A stretch of 64,000 bases of DNA from the NCBI GenBank assembly GCA_948470475.1, contig OX419341.1:28583169-28647168 (forward strand), written 5' to 3'. The position numbers and the translations under genes are program-made. Shown piece after piece: positions 31,182-44,700 of the stretch (its first letter is position 1; every line of letters starts with the position of its first letter). Origin of the DNA: Galaxea fascicularis. Lineage: Eukaryota > Cnidaria > Anthozoa > Scleractinia > Euphylliidae. The notes below the pieces were generated by a model, which worked only from the letters and a program-made list of their open reading frames with translations, was not told the origin of the DNA and searched no databases.

Positions 31182-31337
31182 AAATCGCACGACCTTCTCG
31201 TACAATTCGTGATTAATAGATACTCGTGATTTTGAAAGTTCTCAAATTGTACTCGCCTAAAGGCTCTTGCAATTTTGAGAAATTTCAAAATCACTCGTAC
31301 CTATTAATCCTGAATTGTACTCGAGGTCGTGCGATTT
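31182..31337. mobile_element. Palindromic MITE
   Basis: The left arm AAATCGCACGACCTTCTCG and the right arm CGAGGTCGTGCGATTT pair. Inner pairs continue through GTACAATTC and TCACTCGT-type words to a short TCGCCTAAAGGCTC centre. Confidence 0.8.
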
Positions 31338-32109
31338 CCTATACTAATCGTAATTATGTACTACCCTACACAAAAACAAACTGAAATGAAAATTGAACTA
31401 CGGACAAAAAGTTGAATGTGAATGATGTGAATGATCCAAAGACACGTGAAGATCTTAAAACTCTCGGAATAAATCCATCCAAAATTCACAGCAATTTTCA
31501 ATAGCAAAATATAATACAATACAATGACTTTGTAACAAGTCAAATGTCCACGCCCATGATGGGGCAAGATAGCTCAACAACACTTGTACTCATCAAAGGC
31601 TTGATTTTGCATCGCAAGCGATTCTTCCTTATTGCCTGGTCAACCTTCATCCTCGTGGACGCAAAGACCCTCCAGGGGCCGTAAACGATAAAACTTTAGC
31701 CTTTCAGACGGCTAACCAATCAGACTAAGCCAATTATTTTCCAGAGCACAAGAACAGTCCAGAAGTGGACTGTGGTGACTTGCAGAGATGGCCTTATAGA
31801 TGAGCCCACGCCACACATGTAACCCGTCTCCTGTAAAAAGATAAGGTGAGGACACAACACTTACTTCTTTAACACTGTTCTCAAAAATACAGGACAACAC
31901 AAACGAGCAAACAGTGGAAGACCTGCCATTTTGCTTACAACGAAGGCCACACGTAAAAGGGGCCGTACTCACAGGATGTGTTGACACAAAGCATCTCTTG
32001 GGTCGTTTTCTGTAACCAGGCTGCTCGCAAGCTTTAGCCACATCCTCATGTGAGAGTAAAAATTGTCAAGGAAAAATCACACAAACAAACGGGTTTCTGT
32101 TGTACAGTC

Positions 32110-32480
32110 TTTATAGAGGCCTTCCGCGCCAGGCGCCCGATTTCTCGAAAGTCGCGTAAAATGTTCAAGCCCGAAAAACCATTTCAAAAACTGCGATCTG
32201 CTTATTCTAAAAAGCTGACCTTTTACTGTGATTTCAAGATGCGAAAGGGCATATTTGTTACGAAATTTCATGCCTGGAATGGTCTTCGTTTATAATAATA
32301 CTAATAATACTTTATTTATATAGCGCTATTTCCAGCGATGTCCAATAGCGCTTTACAAAAATGCTTAAAATGTTATAAGATACGAAGGAAATTATCGCAC
32401 CCTAAATAGGCCCGAAAAGTTTCGGGGGTTTCGAGAAACGCGCGCCAGATCTCCTCACACTTCGGGTGCAAGATCATTTA
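32110..32480. repeat. Interspersed repeat, copy 2, with a LINE/SINE-type tail inserted
   Basis: 32125-32280 is the inverted counterpart of 2640-2780 (AAGATGCGAAAGGGCATATTTG, GAAATTTCATG). It is interrupted at about 32289 by ATAATAATACTTTATTTATATAGCGC, an AT-trinucleotide-initiated retroposon end. A further GCCCGAAAAGTTTCGGGG phrase follows at about 32410. Confidence 0.6.
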
Positions 32481-32664
32481 GCCCGGTCTGAAATTACTCC
32501 GAACTAACAATGAATAATCCTGCCAAACCTTTCACCCAAACATCTATGCAATATTAGGACCATCCCAAAAATAAATCTATGGATTGACTATAAGGTGTAA
32601 AAAAGTTTAGTCTGTCAGTTCAGTGTTCCTTGCCCGAGTTCCTTCAAAGACGGAGGGTAACAAC

Positions 32665-33000
32665 TTTACTAACAAACATTGCTTGAACAACACCGTGTGT
32701 AACTTTTAAGTCCTCCGGGAAATGTGGAAGATTTCCCCGATTTTCAACTGATCGAAGTAACTACAAATTTTGTTCAATGTTCCGATTTTTTTTCTGCAAT
32801 GTCCCTGAACTATGTCACTGATTTCCCAGAAACATTCCCAAGCTTCCCGATTCCCGACAAAATCTCCAAATTCCCGGAAGAATTTTGTTTTTCGCCCGAA
32901 ACAGGCTTTGTTAGAGTTTTCACTCCCCGTTTTGTCAGGGCAAACGCGTTCAACCCCAACTTTCTTCCGAAAAGCAGCTTCTTTTCTGAGAATAATGGCC
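32665..33000 (+). repeat. Dispersed repeat R2, copy 1
   Basis: Shares a series of words in the same order with 53945-54230: ACAAACATTG, GAGCAACACC/GAACAACACC, TTTTTTTCTGCA, CCCGATTCCC, AAAATCTCCA, GAAGAATTTTGTTTTTC, AACAGGC and TTAGAGTT. Both copies give open frames from sequence composition only. Confidence 0.72.
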
Positions 33001-33199
33001 TGAAAGAGGCATTGGGATAAATATTAGCCAAGGAATTACAATAGGAATGTATTTCAGCTGTAAAACTGCAAATGGTTTGAACCCAAGAGTCATACGATAT
33101 CAACTGAATACTGATCCTCGCAGTTGTGTACGCAATCATATGCAATTGCGAAAGAAGCCTGAAAAAAATTCATATCATAACTACGTGGATTACGATCGT

Positions 33200-33262
33200 C
33201 CGTTGAGGTGTCACTGACTGACGTTTCGACAACCTGAGCGGAAGTCATCATCAGAGTTAAGT
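33200..33262 (-). ncRNA. Possible hammerhead-ribozyme-like motif of a Penelope-like element remnant
   Basis: The minus strand reads CTGATGA (33248-33254) and, 20 nt later, GAAACGTC (33220-33227). These are the two conserved core strands of a hammerhead ribozyme, with a weak stem II (GAC/GTC plus CC/GG) between them. ACT before and AGT after the core can pair as stem I. Stem III is minimal, as reported for Penelope-like element hammerheads. No Penelope reverse transcriptase is nearby. Activity is unproven. Confidence 0.35.
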
Positions 33263-33460
33263 ATTGACGTTTAGTGCTTATTCAGTATATATCAGTTTCC
33301 TGCCTGCGAGTACTGTGATTACCTGCTCGCCTCAATGTACTTTTAACACACCTTGGGCTCTCGTTATTTGAAATTTTCAGTCGTTTTCACGAGCCATTTA
33401 GCCTGATTCACTTGACACTTTCGCAATGGGTCCATGACCATTCATAGCACTTTTCTTATT

Positions 33461-33466
33461 TTTATT
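33461..33466 (-). terminator. Poly(A) signal candidate of CACNA2D
   Basis: AATAAA on the minus strand lies 43 bp after the CACNA2D stop codon (33509-33511). This would give a very short 3' UTR. Confidence 0.5.
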
Positions 33467-33508
33467 AAAGGATATTTTCCGTAGCTTCTCCTGGAATAGC
33501 CATATGCT

Positions 33509-35682
33509 TCACAGACTCTTGACATTGTCCACAGTTGCCTTGTATCGCCACAAGGTAGAGATTACTGTCAGAAACACTAGCAACAGCATGAGCCCTGTAA
33601 AGGCAAAGAACGTGAGGACAATTCCATGCGTTAACTCAAACAACAAATTACACCAGCTGAAGCCTGATAACGTATAAGATTCACTGGAAAACCTGTCTAT
33701 TCTGAACCAATTAGAAGATAGTATTGCCACGTTCTCTCAGTAAAAAGCCACTTCTCAGACCAACAGAAAGTGCGAACTGGCAGTTTGTCCGTCTTACCTG
33801 GAGCAACTAACACACGATGTTGTTCCTGTGGGGAAAAGAGGAATAATAAGAGACAGCTTGCTCTGCATGAAACAAACAAACAGCAGCAAACAAGGTATCC
33901 TTTCACTAACATCAAAATGTACAGTTAGACCAAGGAATGAAAACAAATGGAACGTGAATTGTTATGCACAATCTGTTGGAGGAGTGAACTGGAGGAATGC
34001 TTGATTGTCACTAACACTCTTTCTAAATTGGACCAACTGAAATACTCGCTGGAGCTTACCATTCTCTGATATGTCCCCTGGAGTAGCATAGTAAGTGGTC
34101 AGATTTTTGATACAACTGACATTCTTTGGAACATCATCAGCAGCGTCTGAGAAACGATTGACACACAGACGCTTGGTTAGTTGCGCTTATTTTTAGGCGT
34201 TGGTTTCGAAAGCATCAGATTGCAAAACTCTTACCACTGGCTGCCCCGCTCTCGGAGAAAATCCAACTGTGAAATAAAAACGGTTGTTAACACTGTTACT
34301 TGTCGGAATGAACTCCTGTTAAATGTGCGAAGTGAGAATGGATCGTTCAATGTTTTCTTCCATAGTTCAAAATAAAGACAGAAAGATAGGGAAAACAAAC
34401 ACAATCTTTTTCAGTTAATATTTTGCTTAGTTACAGAAACATTACACTAACCTGTACAGGTTGAAATACAGCAGAGACCTGAAAGTTAAACAAAACGAGG
34501 AATGACAAGATAAGACGCATCACACATTGTGGGAAAAATAAACTAAACTGAAAGAGACAAAAATACAATAGACGAAGTTTTCCAATAGTAAAAAACAGAG
34601 TGATGGGCATGAATTGTAGGAGTTGAAGGTTGACAAAGAAGGCACAAATAACCTTTGTAAAAAAGCTATGGTACACTACTATTAACATAAAATAGTAACA
34701 CAACGCTGAAACAAAATAGCTGAATGAAGATGAAAGACATACCAAACAGCTTTACTTGTCCACCAGTCAGTGTAAGCAGACAAAGAGAAGAAAGGCTGAA
34801 ACGAGAAAAAAAAAAGAAGATAAATTGTACGTGTACATGTATGTCAGAAGACTAAAAAACATTTAACTATTTCATCAGTCAACAAATTAAACAAGTTTTT
34901 TTACGCTACACACCAACGTGTTTTAACACAATCATTTGTTACGTGATCCAAAGCTCACTTGGCAAATAACCCTCGAAGAAGTTCATTCATTTCTGCTGAC
35001 GAAGCTCTTGTGATATGAACCAAAGCTTAAAAACGAGTAATATCTGCAGAGGCGATTTCTCAAAAATGAAATCTCTTGTTCATCATTTTACGAAAACATA
35101 AATTATGCTATCTTTTTCTCATAACCTCATATTCCGAACTTTTCAGATAATAAGCCAAAGAGTACAACATTGAACAAACCCAACCTTGAGCAAAAATGAA
35201 GTTCCTCTGCTGTTCACACCACTTTTCACCTCACAGACTGCTTGAAAATCGGTTGAAACCACCCTGAGTTACAAAGTGAAAACTGTTAGTTACTTAATCG
35301 ATACAACTCACGGGTGCGATTCAGGCCCGTAGGGAGGGAGGTTGCGATAGGTGTGCCCATATCATACTGCCCTCAAAATGCACGAAATGCAGTTTCAGAC
35401 GAGGGGAGCATGCCCCTGGACCCTCCTAAAGGCTCGCGACTACGGCACTCCGTTTATCCATTTCCACGTACAAATCACACCCTCCCACGAAAAAACCTAC
35501 CTACGGGCCAGCGATTCCACCCCAGTAACCGTCATCAATTAACCCCGATCAACTCGGCTAAAGTGCTTCAACATCTGGATCCAATTCACAGAGTTTGTTT
35601 CGAGGTGTTCTTTAATTACTAAAATTCACTTTCCTACCAGAGCCCTAGTTTTGAATTCAGTCAAAATTGGGAGCTTTAGATC

Positions 35683-35737
<55 letters not shown>

Positions 35738-38700
35738 ATAGCTTACACAGCGCAACGCTTCTCAAAGATCCAGCAGCGCTTTACAATAATGATAATATAA
35801 ACATAAAATCAATCAGGTAATGATCTTGGACGCGGCCGGAAGTAATTTTTCACAGAAAAAGCTACCTACGCATGCACATGCTCAACTCTACAATTACAAA
35901 GTTTACGCGTCGTGAGGCGAATTAAACACGAGTCAGAGGGATATGTCGTGAGTATTCATTGCTCTTGTTTTGAGCAAAACGGTGAAGTAATTACGCTACC
36001 TCTACGTACAATTTGAAACTCCGACTCACGCACAAACTCTTTGGCGAAATTTACGCCACAAATGTGGCAAAGTTATCACATTTTTTAACTTTACATACAG
36101 AGGTTAAAAAGCTAAGCGATGACATGGCTTCCGCTTCAACAAAATCTTTAGCTCAATGCACAATTAAACAAGCTTCAGTTCTATCGCAAGTCGTTCCAAT
36201 GGCTTTGACAAGTAACGGAATATCTTCCTTCTCCACATTCGCGCGGCCGGATCACTGTTTACAATAGAAAAATGTTCATAAGAAGAGTGAAGAAATGGTG
36301 GATTCTGCGGCATGTAGGCCTCGTGCAACAAAGGAAATTCTTCATCACCGATTATTTCTCCCTCCAAGCACAATAACAGCATTTCTTAGACTTCTTTAAA
36401 CGATACCATCTTTTATTTTTTCTCAGAACAAAAAATATTGAACTACCGCGTCGGATAAAGCTCGCGTCGCAAAAACCAAGCTTGTTTTCCCCTCGCTTAC
36501 AACGCCGTTCTCACTCTAGGTTTTTGTCCGTTCACCGCCTTCTAAAAGCCGTCGAGCCCGCGAGGCGGGGCGGGGCATGTATCGTATCTGAAACAATCTT
36601 GACCGTGAGAGCTTCAGTTGGATTAAGGGTTATAATGAAAAACAAAACTGACGCAAGTTCACAAATACTCACTTGTTGTACACTCCAGAACCACTGTTTG
36701 GACCAGTGCGAATTAATGACGCCATTACAGGTGCATCTACTCTGCCGAAAAACTTGCCAGCTGACTGAAACACAAAAGAAAACACACCAGTCCTATTGAA
36801 AAGAATAATCATGCAGTAACCGTAAAGTGACCAACACTATTTAGCAAGGCATGGTCATGTACGACAGGATCTACACAACATATTGCAAATCACGTGTTTG
36901 AATTCAGGCGTGCCCTGGAGCTGATCCCTGCAAGCGTTATTCAGGCTTGCCAGGAGTTGAACCCATGACCTACCATCTGAGCTAACAAGCCAACACGATT
37001 CTGGCTGCTTCGTAATCCAGTGAAACAGTTATAATTTCTGTTCTATAATATATTTTACCTGAGTGATCAGTCAATTCAAAATGAGACAATTGGAAACTAC
37101 AAAGAAACAGTGAAGTTAGAGAAGGACTGTCACTTACACTTCCATCATTCCCAGCCACCACAAAGCCATTCTCATCCAAAAGATAACAGTAAAGACCTTC
37201 ATACTGTTGAGAAATGATTCAAACCTCACCCATTCTAATAAAAATATCAATTATATGGTTTAACAAGTAACAATGCTGCCATCTATCTATAAAGACGAGG
37301 TTACATTCGTTCTTTGCAGTGCAACAAATTGATGAAAACGCCTCGCTCCTGTTGCTCGGCCTTAAAAAGGTGCCAGACTGCTTAGTGATTTGCAGTGGTT
37401 TTGACTACTTTTTAACGTGGACAGCAAAACAGTGTGAGACAGGTGCTTGATGCAGTTTGTTGTAATTTTTAAACATTCTCCTTGAATGTTAACAGTTCCA
37501 CAAAGAACAATTAAGTGGTCTAGCAATAAACTCTCTTGATAAAACTCTGCATAATTAAAACAAGTTTTGATATGGAGAAATTTGAAAACAAAATGGCATG
37601 GGCATATAGGACGTAAAAGGAAATAACTGCACAGATTCAAGAAGTGAGCCAACACAAGGTCAAAACTGCAACACTTCCAAAATCGATATATGTGGTCGAA
37701 CTAATACGCTCAGTCCATTTATATCAGGTGGTGCATGTCTGGCACAAAATGCCTGAATGTCAACATACCGCATTTTTGCCTGTCCTGTCGCAGCTTATAT
37801 CACACTCTTGTCCATCATTAGGTTGACACTAGTGAAAACAATATTCGATAAATGATAGAGCCATAAGGCCATACGAGCAGCCATAAGGCCATACGAATAG
37901 TATGTGGCCAAGCATACACACTAAAATCTAACCTAATATGAATGTGTTCAAAAGAAAATCAGGAAATCCTAGCATCACTGACACACAGTTCTCTTGAGCT
38001 ACACGTGCACAATAGCAACATGTGGCTAGAGAGCGTTTTGAACAGGGAAGGAAACAAAACTTGATCAAAAACAAAGTAAAACTGGATATATCGTTAAAAA
38101 ATTCAGACGACAAAAACATGGCAAGATAGGCCAACAGAATTTGCAAACAAACACGATATCCACCGATTACATACGGAAAAACCCTGTACCTTGGTGTTTT
38201 TCACAAAAAGTTCTGTGACAAAGGAGTCCATATCCATCTCATAACCTAGAACTGGAGAGGAAAAGTTCAAGCCATCAGTCCTTCGCTACAAATGCATGTG
38301 GTGGACAATGGTATTATTAACACAGGCAGCCCAAGCTCTCTTAGTGAACCACACAGGCAACACAATATGGCGTCGAATTATAAGGGTTTGTATGGGATTT
38401 TCGACAAGATATCCATGGAGGTAGTTAAATGTGGAAATATTCAATAAAAAACGCCTTACCTTATTTATATGGTGTGTTCTTGCTTGCTGTGTGGTTATTT
38501 TCCCGATCCGATGCCATTTTAGCGATTTCTTTCATTTCTGAGTTTCCACTCTTAAAGAGAGAGCAAGGCTCTCTCTTTAAGAGTGGAAACTCTTAAATGA
38601 TCGGGAAAATAACCACAGCAAGCAAGAACACACCATATAAATAAGGTACGGCGTTTTTTATTGAATATTTCCACATTTAACTACCTCCATGGATATCTTG

Positions 38701-41700
38701 TCGAAAATCCCATACAAACCCTTATAATTCGACGCCATATTGTGTTGCTTGTGTGGTTCACTAAGAGAGCTTGGGCTGCCTGTGGTCTAAGTGCGAAGTT
38801 TTTGTGATGGTAATTAGTTCTACTTTACATATGAATTAAAACTAATTTTCATAACAAAAACTTCGCATGCACTTAGACTCGCTTTGAAGATGAGGCAGAC
38901 ATGAACTCGGAAATGGCCTATTGGTATATCAGACAGAGCAGTTTTCAATCGAGTATCAAAAGTAATTTGCGTTTGCTTTGGTTTTGCTTTCCTTCGCTCT
39001 GTGATTGGTTGACCAAACTCGCGCCACTTTCTCAGCCAATCAGAAGCAAAACCAAACCTAATCGCGAGTTGCATGCGCATTTTCCCGCGCTTGGTGCCGG
39101 TTGCATGTGTTTACTTCAGATTCTGATTGGTTCACTGAGCTGTCTTCGTCTCTTGTGATTGGTCAAAGTAATTCCTTTGGTTTTGGTTTTACGACACTCA
39201 ATTAAAACCCCAAATTTTCCCCATACAATATGTTCACTTCTTAGCTATTTCTACTCACCAGCTGCTGGTCTCTGGTGATTGTAAACTCTCTTGTAAGCAA
39301 ACACAGATGTGGTGTTTTTGTCAGACTTCGCTGCAACATCACGGTGAAGAAAACAACAGAATATTAACCCTTTGCATCCCAACAAGGACCACCACCTAAC
39401 TTCTCTTAAATGTATCACTAGTTGGTCAATAATACAGGGCATGAGAATACAGGTAATGATCACCAGGGATGAGTTGAGTTATTTATACAAATTCTCACAA
39501 CATGTAACATATGAAATATGTGAGACCTGCAAGGAGAAAACACATGTTCATCGTTGATATCGCGGATTAAAGGGTTGAAATCATGGGATAATACGTACCA
39601 GCAATGTAAGGCGTTGTGTAAGTGATGGAGGTGTTTGGAAACTGTGATCCAAACACTCTTCCCAAGAAGTTGCCTTGTGAAGTGGAACCAAGCTTGTTCT
39701 GCGAATTACTAACAAGACAAGATTAATTAAATGATGTTTTATAGCAGCTGACTCTTAAATTCATTCTCTCTGTTTTAAGGGTCTGAGAAATCGCATCAGT
39801 GCTAAGTTTTAAAAGAAACATTCGTTACTTTAAATCATATAATATTTTGTATATGGACCAGTTCCATGACAAAACAGTTTGAGAACCATTTTTTCTCCTA
39901 AGCAGATGTTATGAAGTTAGCATATCGCTCGGTAATGCAACAACAACAACAACAACAATTTATTTACAAATTCAAATAAATGCATGCATGTAACACTCAG
40001 AACACTATACATATACCGTCACAAGCTAACCGGTAGTTTAAGGGTGCAATTCTTAATTTTTCTTTCTCTTAGTCTTGCAAAAATCTATCAACAAAATGTT
40101 CTCTAACCTAAAACTCCGAGTAAGTCCCCAGACGGTCTTCACAAAGATATCCTTTATGCCAGTCCTGTTAGGGACAAAAATTCAAAACTGAATAATTGTG
40201 GGTATGGACAAAGTTGGCACTTCCATAAAACATTATACAGCTCTTGAATCTATTTACGGTGGGAAAATTACACCCACACCAAATCCAGTTGGGTAATACA
40301 GAACAAAAACCTTATAATAATTATAACAATACCCAGTAATAATAATAATAATAATAACTTTATGGATTTTTTCTGACACTACACAAAATGCACACATGCA
40401 CAAGAGGAAAAAAATGACCTGACTGCAATATTGCAATTCTGAAACCTGGAATAAATCGATGACTTACTTGGATTTACTGCTCCAAACATCTGACAAGTTG
40501 GATGTGACATTTAAATCCACTAACAGACCACTGAGTAAATCCTCATTGGGACCTAACATCAAATGCAGACATCAGTTAAAATGCCAAACATTACCCTGAG
40601 TAATTTAAGTGAATCCCTGAGCAAGCTTGTGGTTGTGCAACATATTGCCTGTGACAGCCTGTATCCAAATGTTTGACTCAGTTTTAGAGAAACTGGTGGG
40701 GAAGTGAGGGTGGTCATTGCTAGATTCAAACATGCATTACGGTTTTAGCTCCATGTACGTTGATGCTAGAATCAAATTTCCCTCCTTTGTCTGCATACAC
40801 GTGTGAGGTAATTCAGTTCTTAGCTTTTGGATCAATCATTTGCACATTTTTTTTTTCTTTAAGTTTTGTCATTTTCTTTACTTCTTATTCCTGGCTGTCA
40901 TTTTTCTTATTTTGTGTAATCTACTGTCTTTTAGTTTAAAAACATTTGAAACATATAATACATGTGAGCCTCAATCAAATGCGTTTGAAGAGTTCTTTCT
41001 CAGAATAAACAGTTACGATTTTTTTGTCTGGTGCCAACAGTCATGAAACATGACAACGAGCACCAAGCACCTAAAAATAGAAAATAAGATTATTACTTTC
41101 TTTAGCACTTCATCTTCAGAAACCTGAAGAAACTTACACTAATAACTTAGAAGGCTCAAGAATGCCAGATATGGAACACTCTGAAAACTATCTATATTTT
41201 CTTTGAGCTGCATAAGGGATCAAGAATTACTTACAAACTTTTGTATCTGCAGTTTTTGTTACATTGATGAGTTGTTCCAATGGACGTGAATCAGCAAACA
41301 CTATATTTCTACAGTATGGCCTGCAAAAACACACTTGTAAACGACAATAGTACAAAACTAAGAAACACAATGGCAATAAATATCATTAAAAAGCTCCACT
41401 GAGCAACTGAAATAGAATTGTACTAAGTTAAATAACAAGCACAATAATACAGTAAAGAAATTGAGACAACTACTCTAACAACTACCTCAAGACAAATTAA
41501 TAAAACAGTTTGAGAGTAAGCTCCCTCCCCTCCAAAAAAATCATTAGCCTTCAAAATCTCAAATGCAGGTATCCTTGTGGGTGGCTCCTCCTAAAATGTT
41601 CTGCAATTGGTATAGGATTCAATGGAGCCAACTGTGGAATTGCACACATTTTAGGCATCCTACAATTTGCAGTCTGTCCACTTTGAATCAATCTTTATTT

Positions 41701-44700
41701 CACCCCATACATAGAAGCTTACAGTGGATAATAATAAAAGAAGGAAGAAGTGGTGAGGAGACCTCAGGAATCCCCAAGGCTTATGTTAAGAGGTCCCCTC
41801 GGAGATGTATTGAGACTTACTTATTAACATGCAGTGGCAAGACTGTAAAGACTATAAAAGACATAAAATGTATGTGTGTTGAGACTTATTAACACGCAGC
41901 AGCAAGACTATAAAGAAATAACAGAGTCAGACATTTCACACATTTAACTCAAGGACAGACTTTTAGTTTAACCCGTTTTAGGTGCCATATGTAAAATGTA
42001 CATTGTTTCACCCAATATCCAACACTGGGCACACCTTTCCCAGATTACGTATATTTCAGGATTTCTTCAATTTCACATTTTTTCTGATAATTCCTTACCA
42101 CAAAAAGCAACAAGCACATGCACTTACCACCTCTCAACAGCAACATGTTTGCCATCTTCCTTTAACTGGTCATGCAGTTCAGCTGAAAACCATCAGTGAC
42201 CAATAACTTTATTCATTAAATCAAGTTAACAACATTTAAAAGTTCAAGAAATGCACCTTCAGAATCACTGTTTTACTAAAATAAACCATTTTTTGCTATC
42301 TGTAAGTATTGACTTGCCAGCACATAAAACCAGTAGGTGTTAAGACTGGAATTAGCAAACACAATGGATTAACGAAACCATGTTTAAACTGACCAGCTTG
42401 ATAGCTTCCCCTTTTAGATAAAGAAGTACAACTTACAGGAAGAACAGCTTATCAGTATGACAATGTAGGGTTTGTTTATTAAGCTCAAACACTGAACAGC
42501 ATGTAATTTCACCATTTAGTGCCAATACATGGTCATGAACACAGATCACAAGAATTCGGGAAATGATCACCAAAGAAGAATGTCTGGATGTTTAAACACA
42601 TTCTCCCAGCCAGATCCATAGTAGTTGTATAAAGAACAAAAAGGAGATTGTGTGTGCTAATACCAGGAATATAAAGTGAACTACCAATTAGGTTTACTCA
42701 CTAATGACTTGTTCATGTGTGTCAGTTAATTTATACTTGTATCCCAGCTCAGGAGTGGCTATCGCAAGACTTAAAAAGAGCAATAAAGGCATCATTAAAT
42801 AAAAAATAAATAAAGGAATAAAGAAATGCTTTTTGCCCTAAGAATGCTTTTCTTAATTAAATATGAGTACTTTTACAAAATCTTCTGAAGTGCTCTGTTC
42901 TGACACAAACTTCACCAGCATTTGGGAGGTGTCCATTCAAGTAGTTTTGATGGTTATAAGGTGAACAAGTGTTGTGCAAATGTTTGCCCTCAAAGGATGA
43001 TTATAAGTTGAGGCTAGATTTGTCGTGAACAAATTGGTCCCTCTTTAACTGTAGCCTTGATTTAATTTACCTGAATGATGTCCCTTCCAGGCCACCAAAA
43101 TAGTAGTTCATGGTGCGTTTCACCACTCGAAGCTGAAAAAGAGGTTACCAGTCTTAAACATAAAGTGTTTGAATAATTAAAAAGGAACAAACAGCATACA
43201 AATAAAATATGTTGGTAAGGCTGCTTAGAGCACTTGGGATATTAAATTAAATATTAATAATATTTATTTAATAAAACAAAACTGAAACAAGGTTGTCAAG
43301 GTGAATGCTGTAAGATGTTGTGGATTTAAGCAAGGACAACACACAGAGTATTCAATAAAGCAAATTGATCTGTTTCAAAGTGCATATAGCCCATGGTACA
43401 TCTGAACACATGGCACGCAAAGTGTCTTGTTAAATTGCATAATGAACTATTTTCATGGCCTATCATTACAAATACTAGCCAATACATTTTGTGTTTTACA
43501 TAAATTTGCTGTTTTTATGTCAGACTGAGTCAGCCTTACCAACAATAAACAAACATACAAAGTCATGTAAATATACTACAGCTCATAACTATTTGTTGTC
43601 ACACCTCATCAACTGAAAAATCATAGACTTCAAATGACTGACTGCCAGGACCACTGCCATGAGGGGCTGCAGTAACAGGAACTGTATCAATCATAGCCTT
43701 TCTGAGCTGTTGGTAAAATGAGTTGAAAACAGACTGAGTCACTTGTTTTTAATGCAGAAATCAAGTTTTACGATGTTTGTTCTTCTCTTTACTCCTAACC
43801 TCTTCTTGCTTGCTCTTTCTTGCTCCTTTATGAGAATCAAGCTTTTTGCACCTTTTGTGCATGCTCCCAGAAAGAAAACTACTTCCACATACACTACATG
43901 GGTGCGCTAATTTCTCTGTCATGCTGTGCGTACTGACAACATCAGAGGAAGGTGGCCTTCACAAGCATTAACCATGAATTTAATGATCAATACGTTTGTT
44001 ATCCAGAAACGTAAAAACATCAACTGACAATAAAGACTGTTGTTTAAGGGCCAGGAATTGACAATTTTCCCTGGCTTCCCTGGTTTTTGTGAGTGGGAAC
44101 CCTGGCGACTCTGACAAAAAAACTAACAATGACACAAGTAAGGAAGAGACTGTTTTGCTTTCCCACCTACTTCAAAAATAATTAGTAACAAGCCTGGACA
44201 AGACTGTTGACAATAAGCACTTACTGGTTTAATTTACTGTCAAGGAAAAGAACGTAGGTTACATAATCCCAAATTTAATTTCTGCTTACAGTTTGAATAT
44301 CTGTAGTCACATCTGCACACAATCTCAAACCAAGTTTCACAAATAATTGAAATAAAAGAACATTTAGTTTTATTGTTTTACCTTTAGGATCTTCGAAACA
44401 TTTTCTGCTGACTCAACATCTTTCAGATCAACACCAGGAGGGTCAAGCAAGTAACCATACTGTAAAGCAGAAGGTACCGGTAAATTAACTAAAACTCTAC
44501 AAAATAAGAATAAAGGTAAAACTGACTACATCAGGCATTATGTTCTCCAGAGTAATCATGCAGTCTTGAAATAACTTGATTCACATTAATTTTTATTATG
44601 AAACAACTATAAGTCAAGTAGGCCCATCCAATCCATTGTTTTTCCAAATGAAATGGTTATTGTTTATAATCATAATGGAACAATGGAAGATGCTAATAAA

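Noticed and set aside
31712..32041. Minus-strand 109-codon open frame
   Set aside because: No recognised motif, no supporting exon neighbours, and it ends near repeat sequence. Not enough to call a gene.
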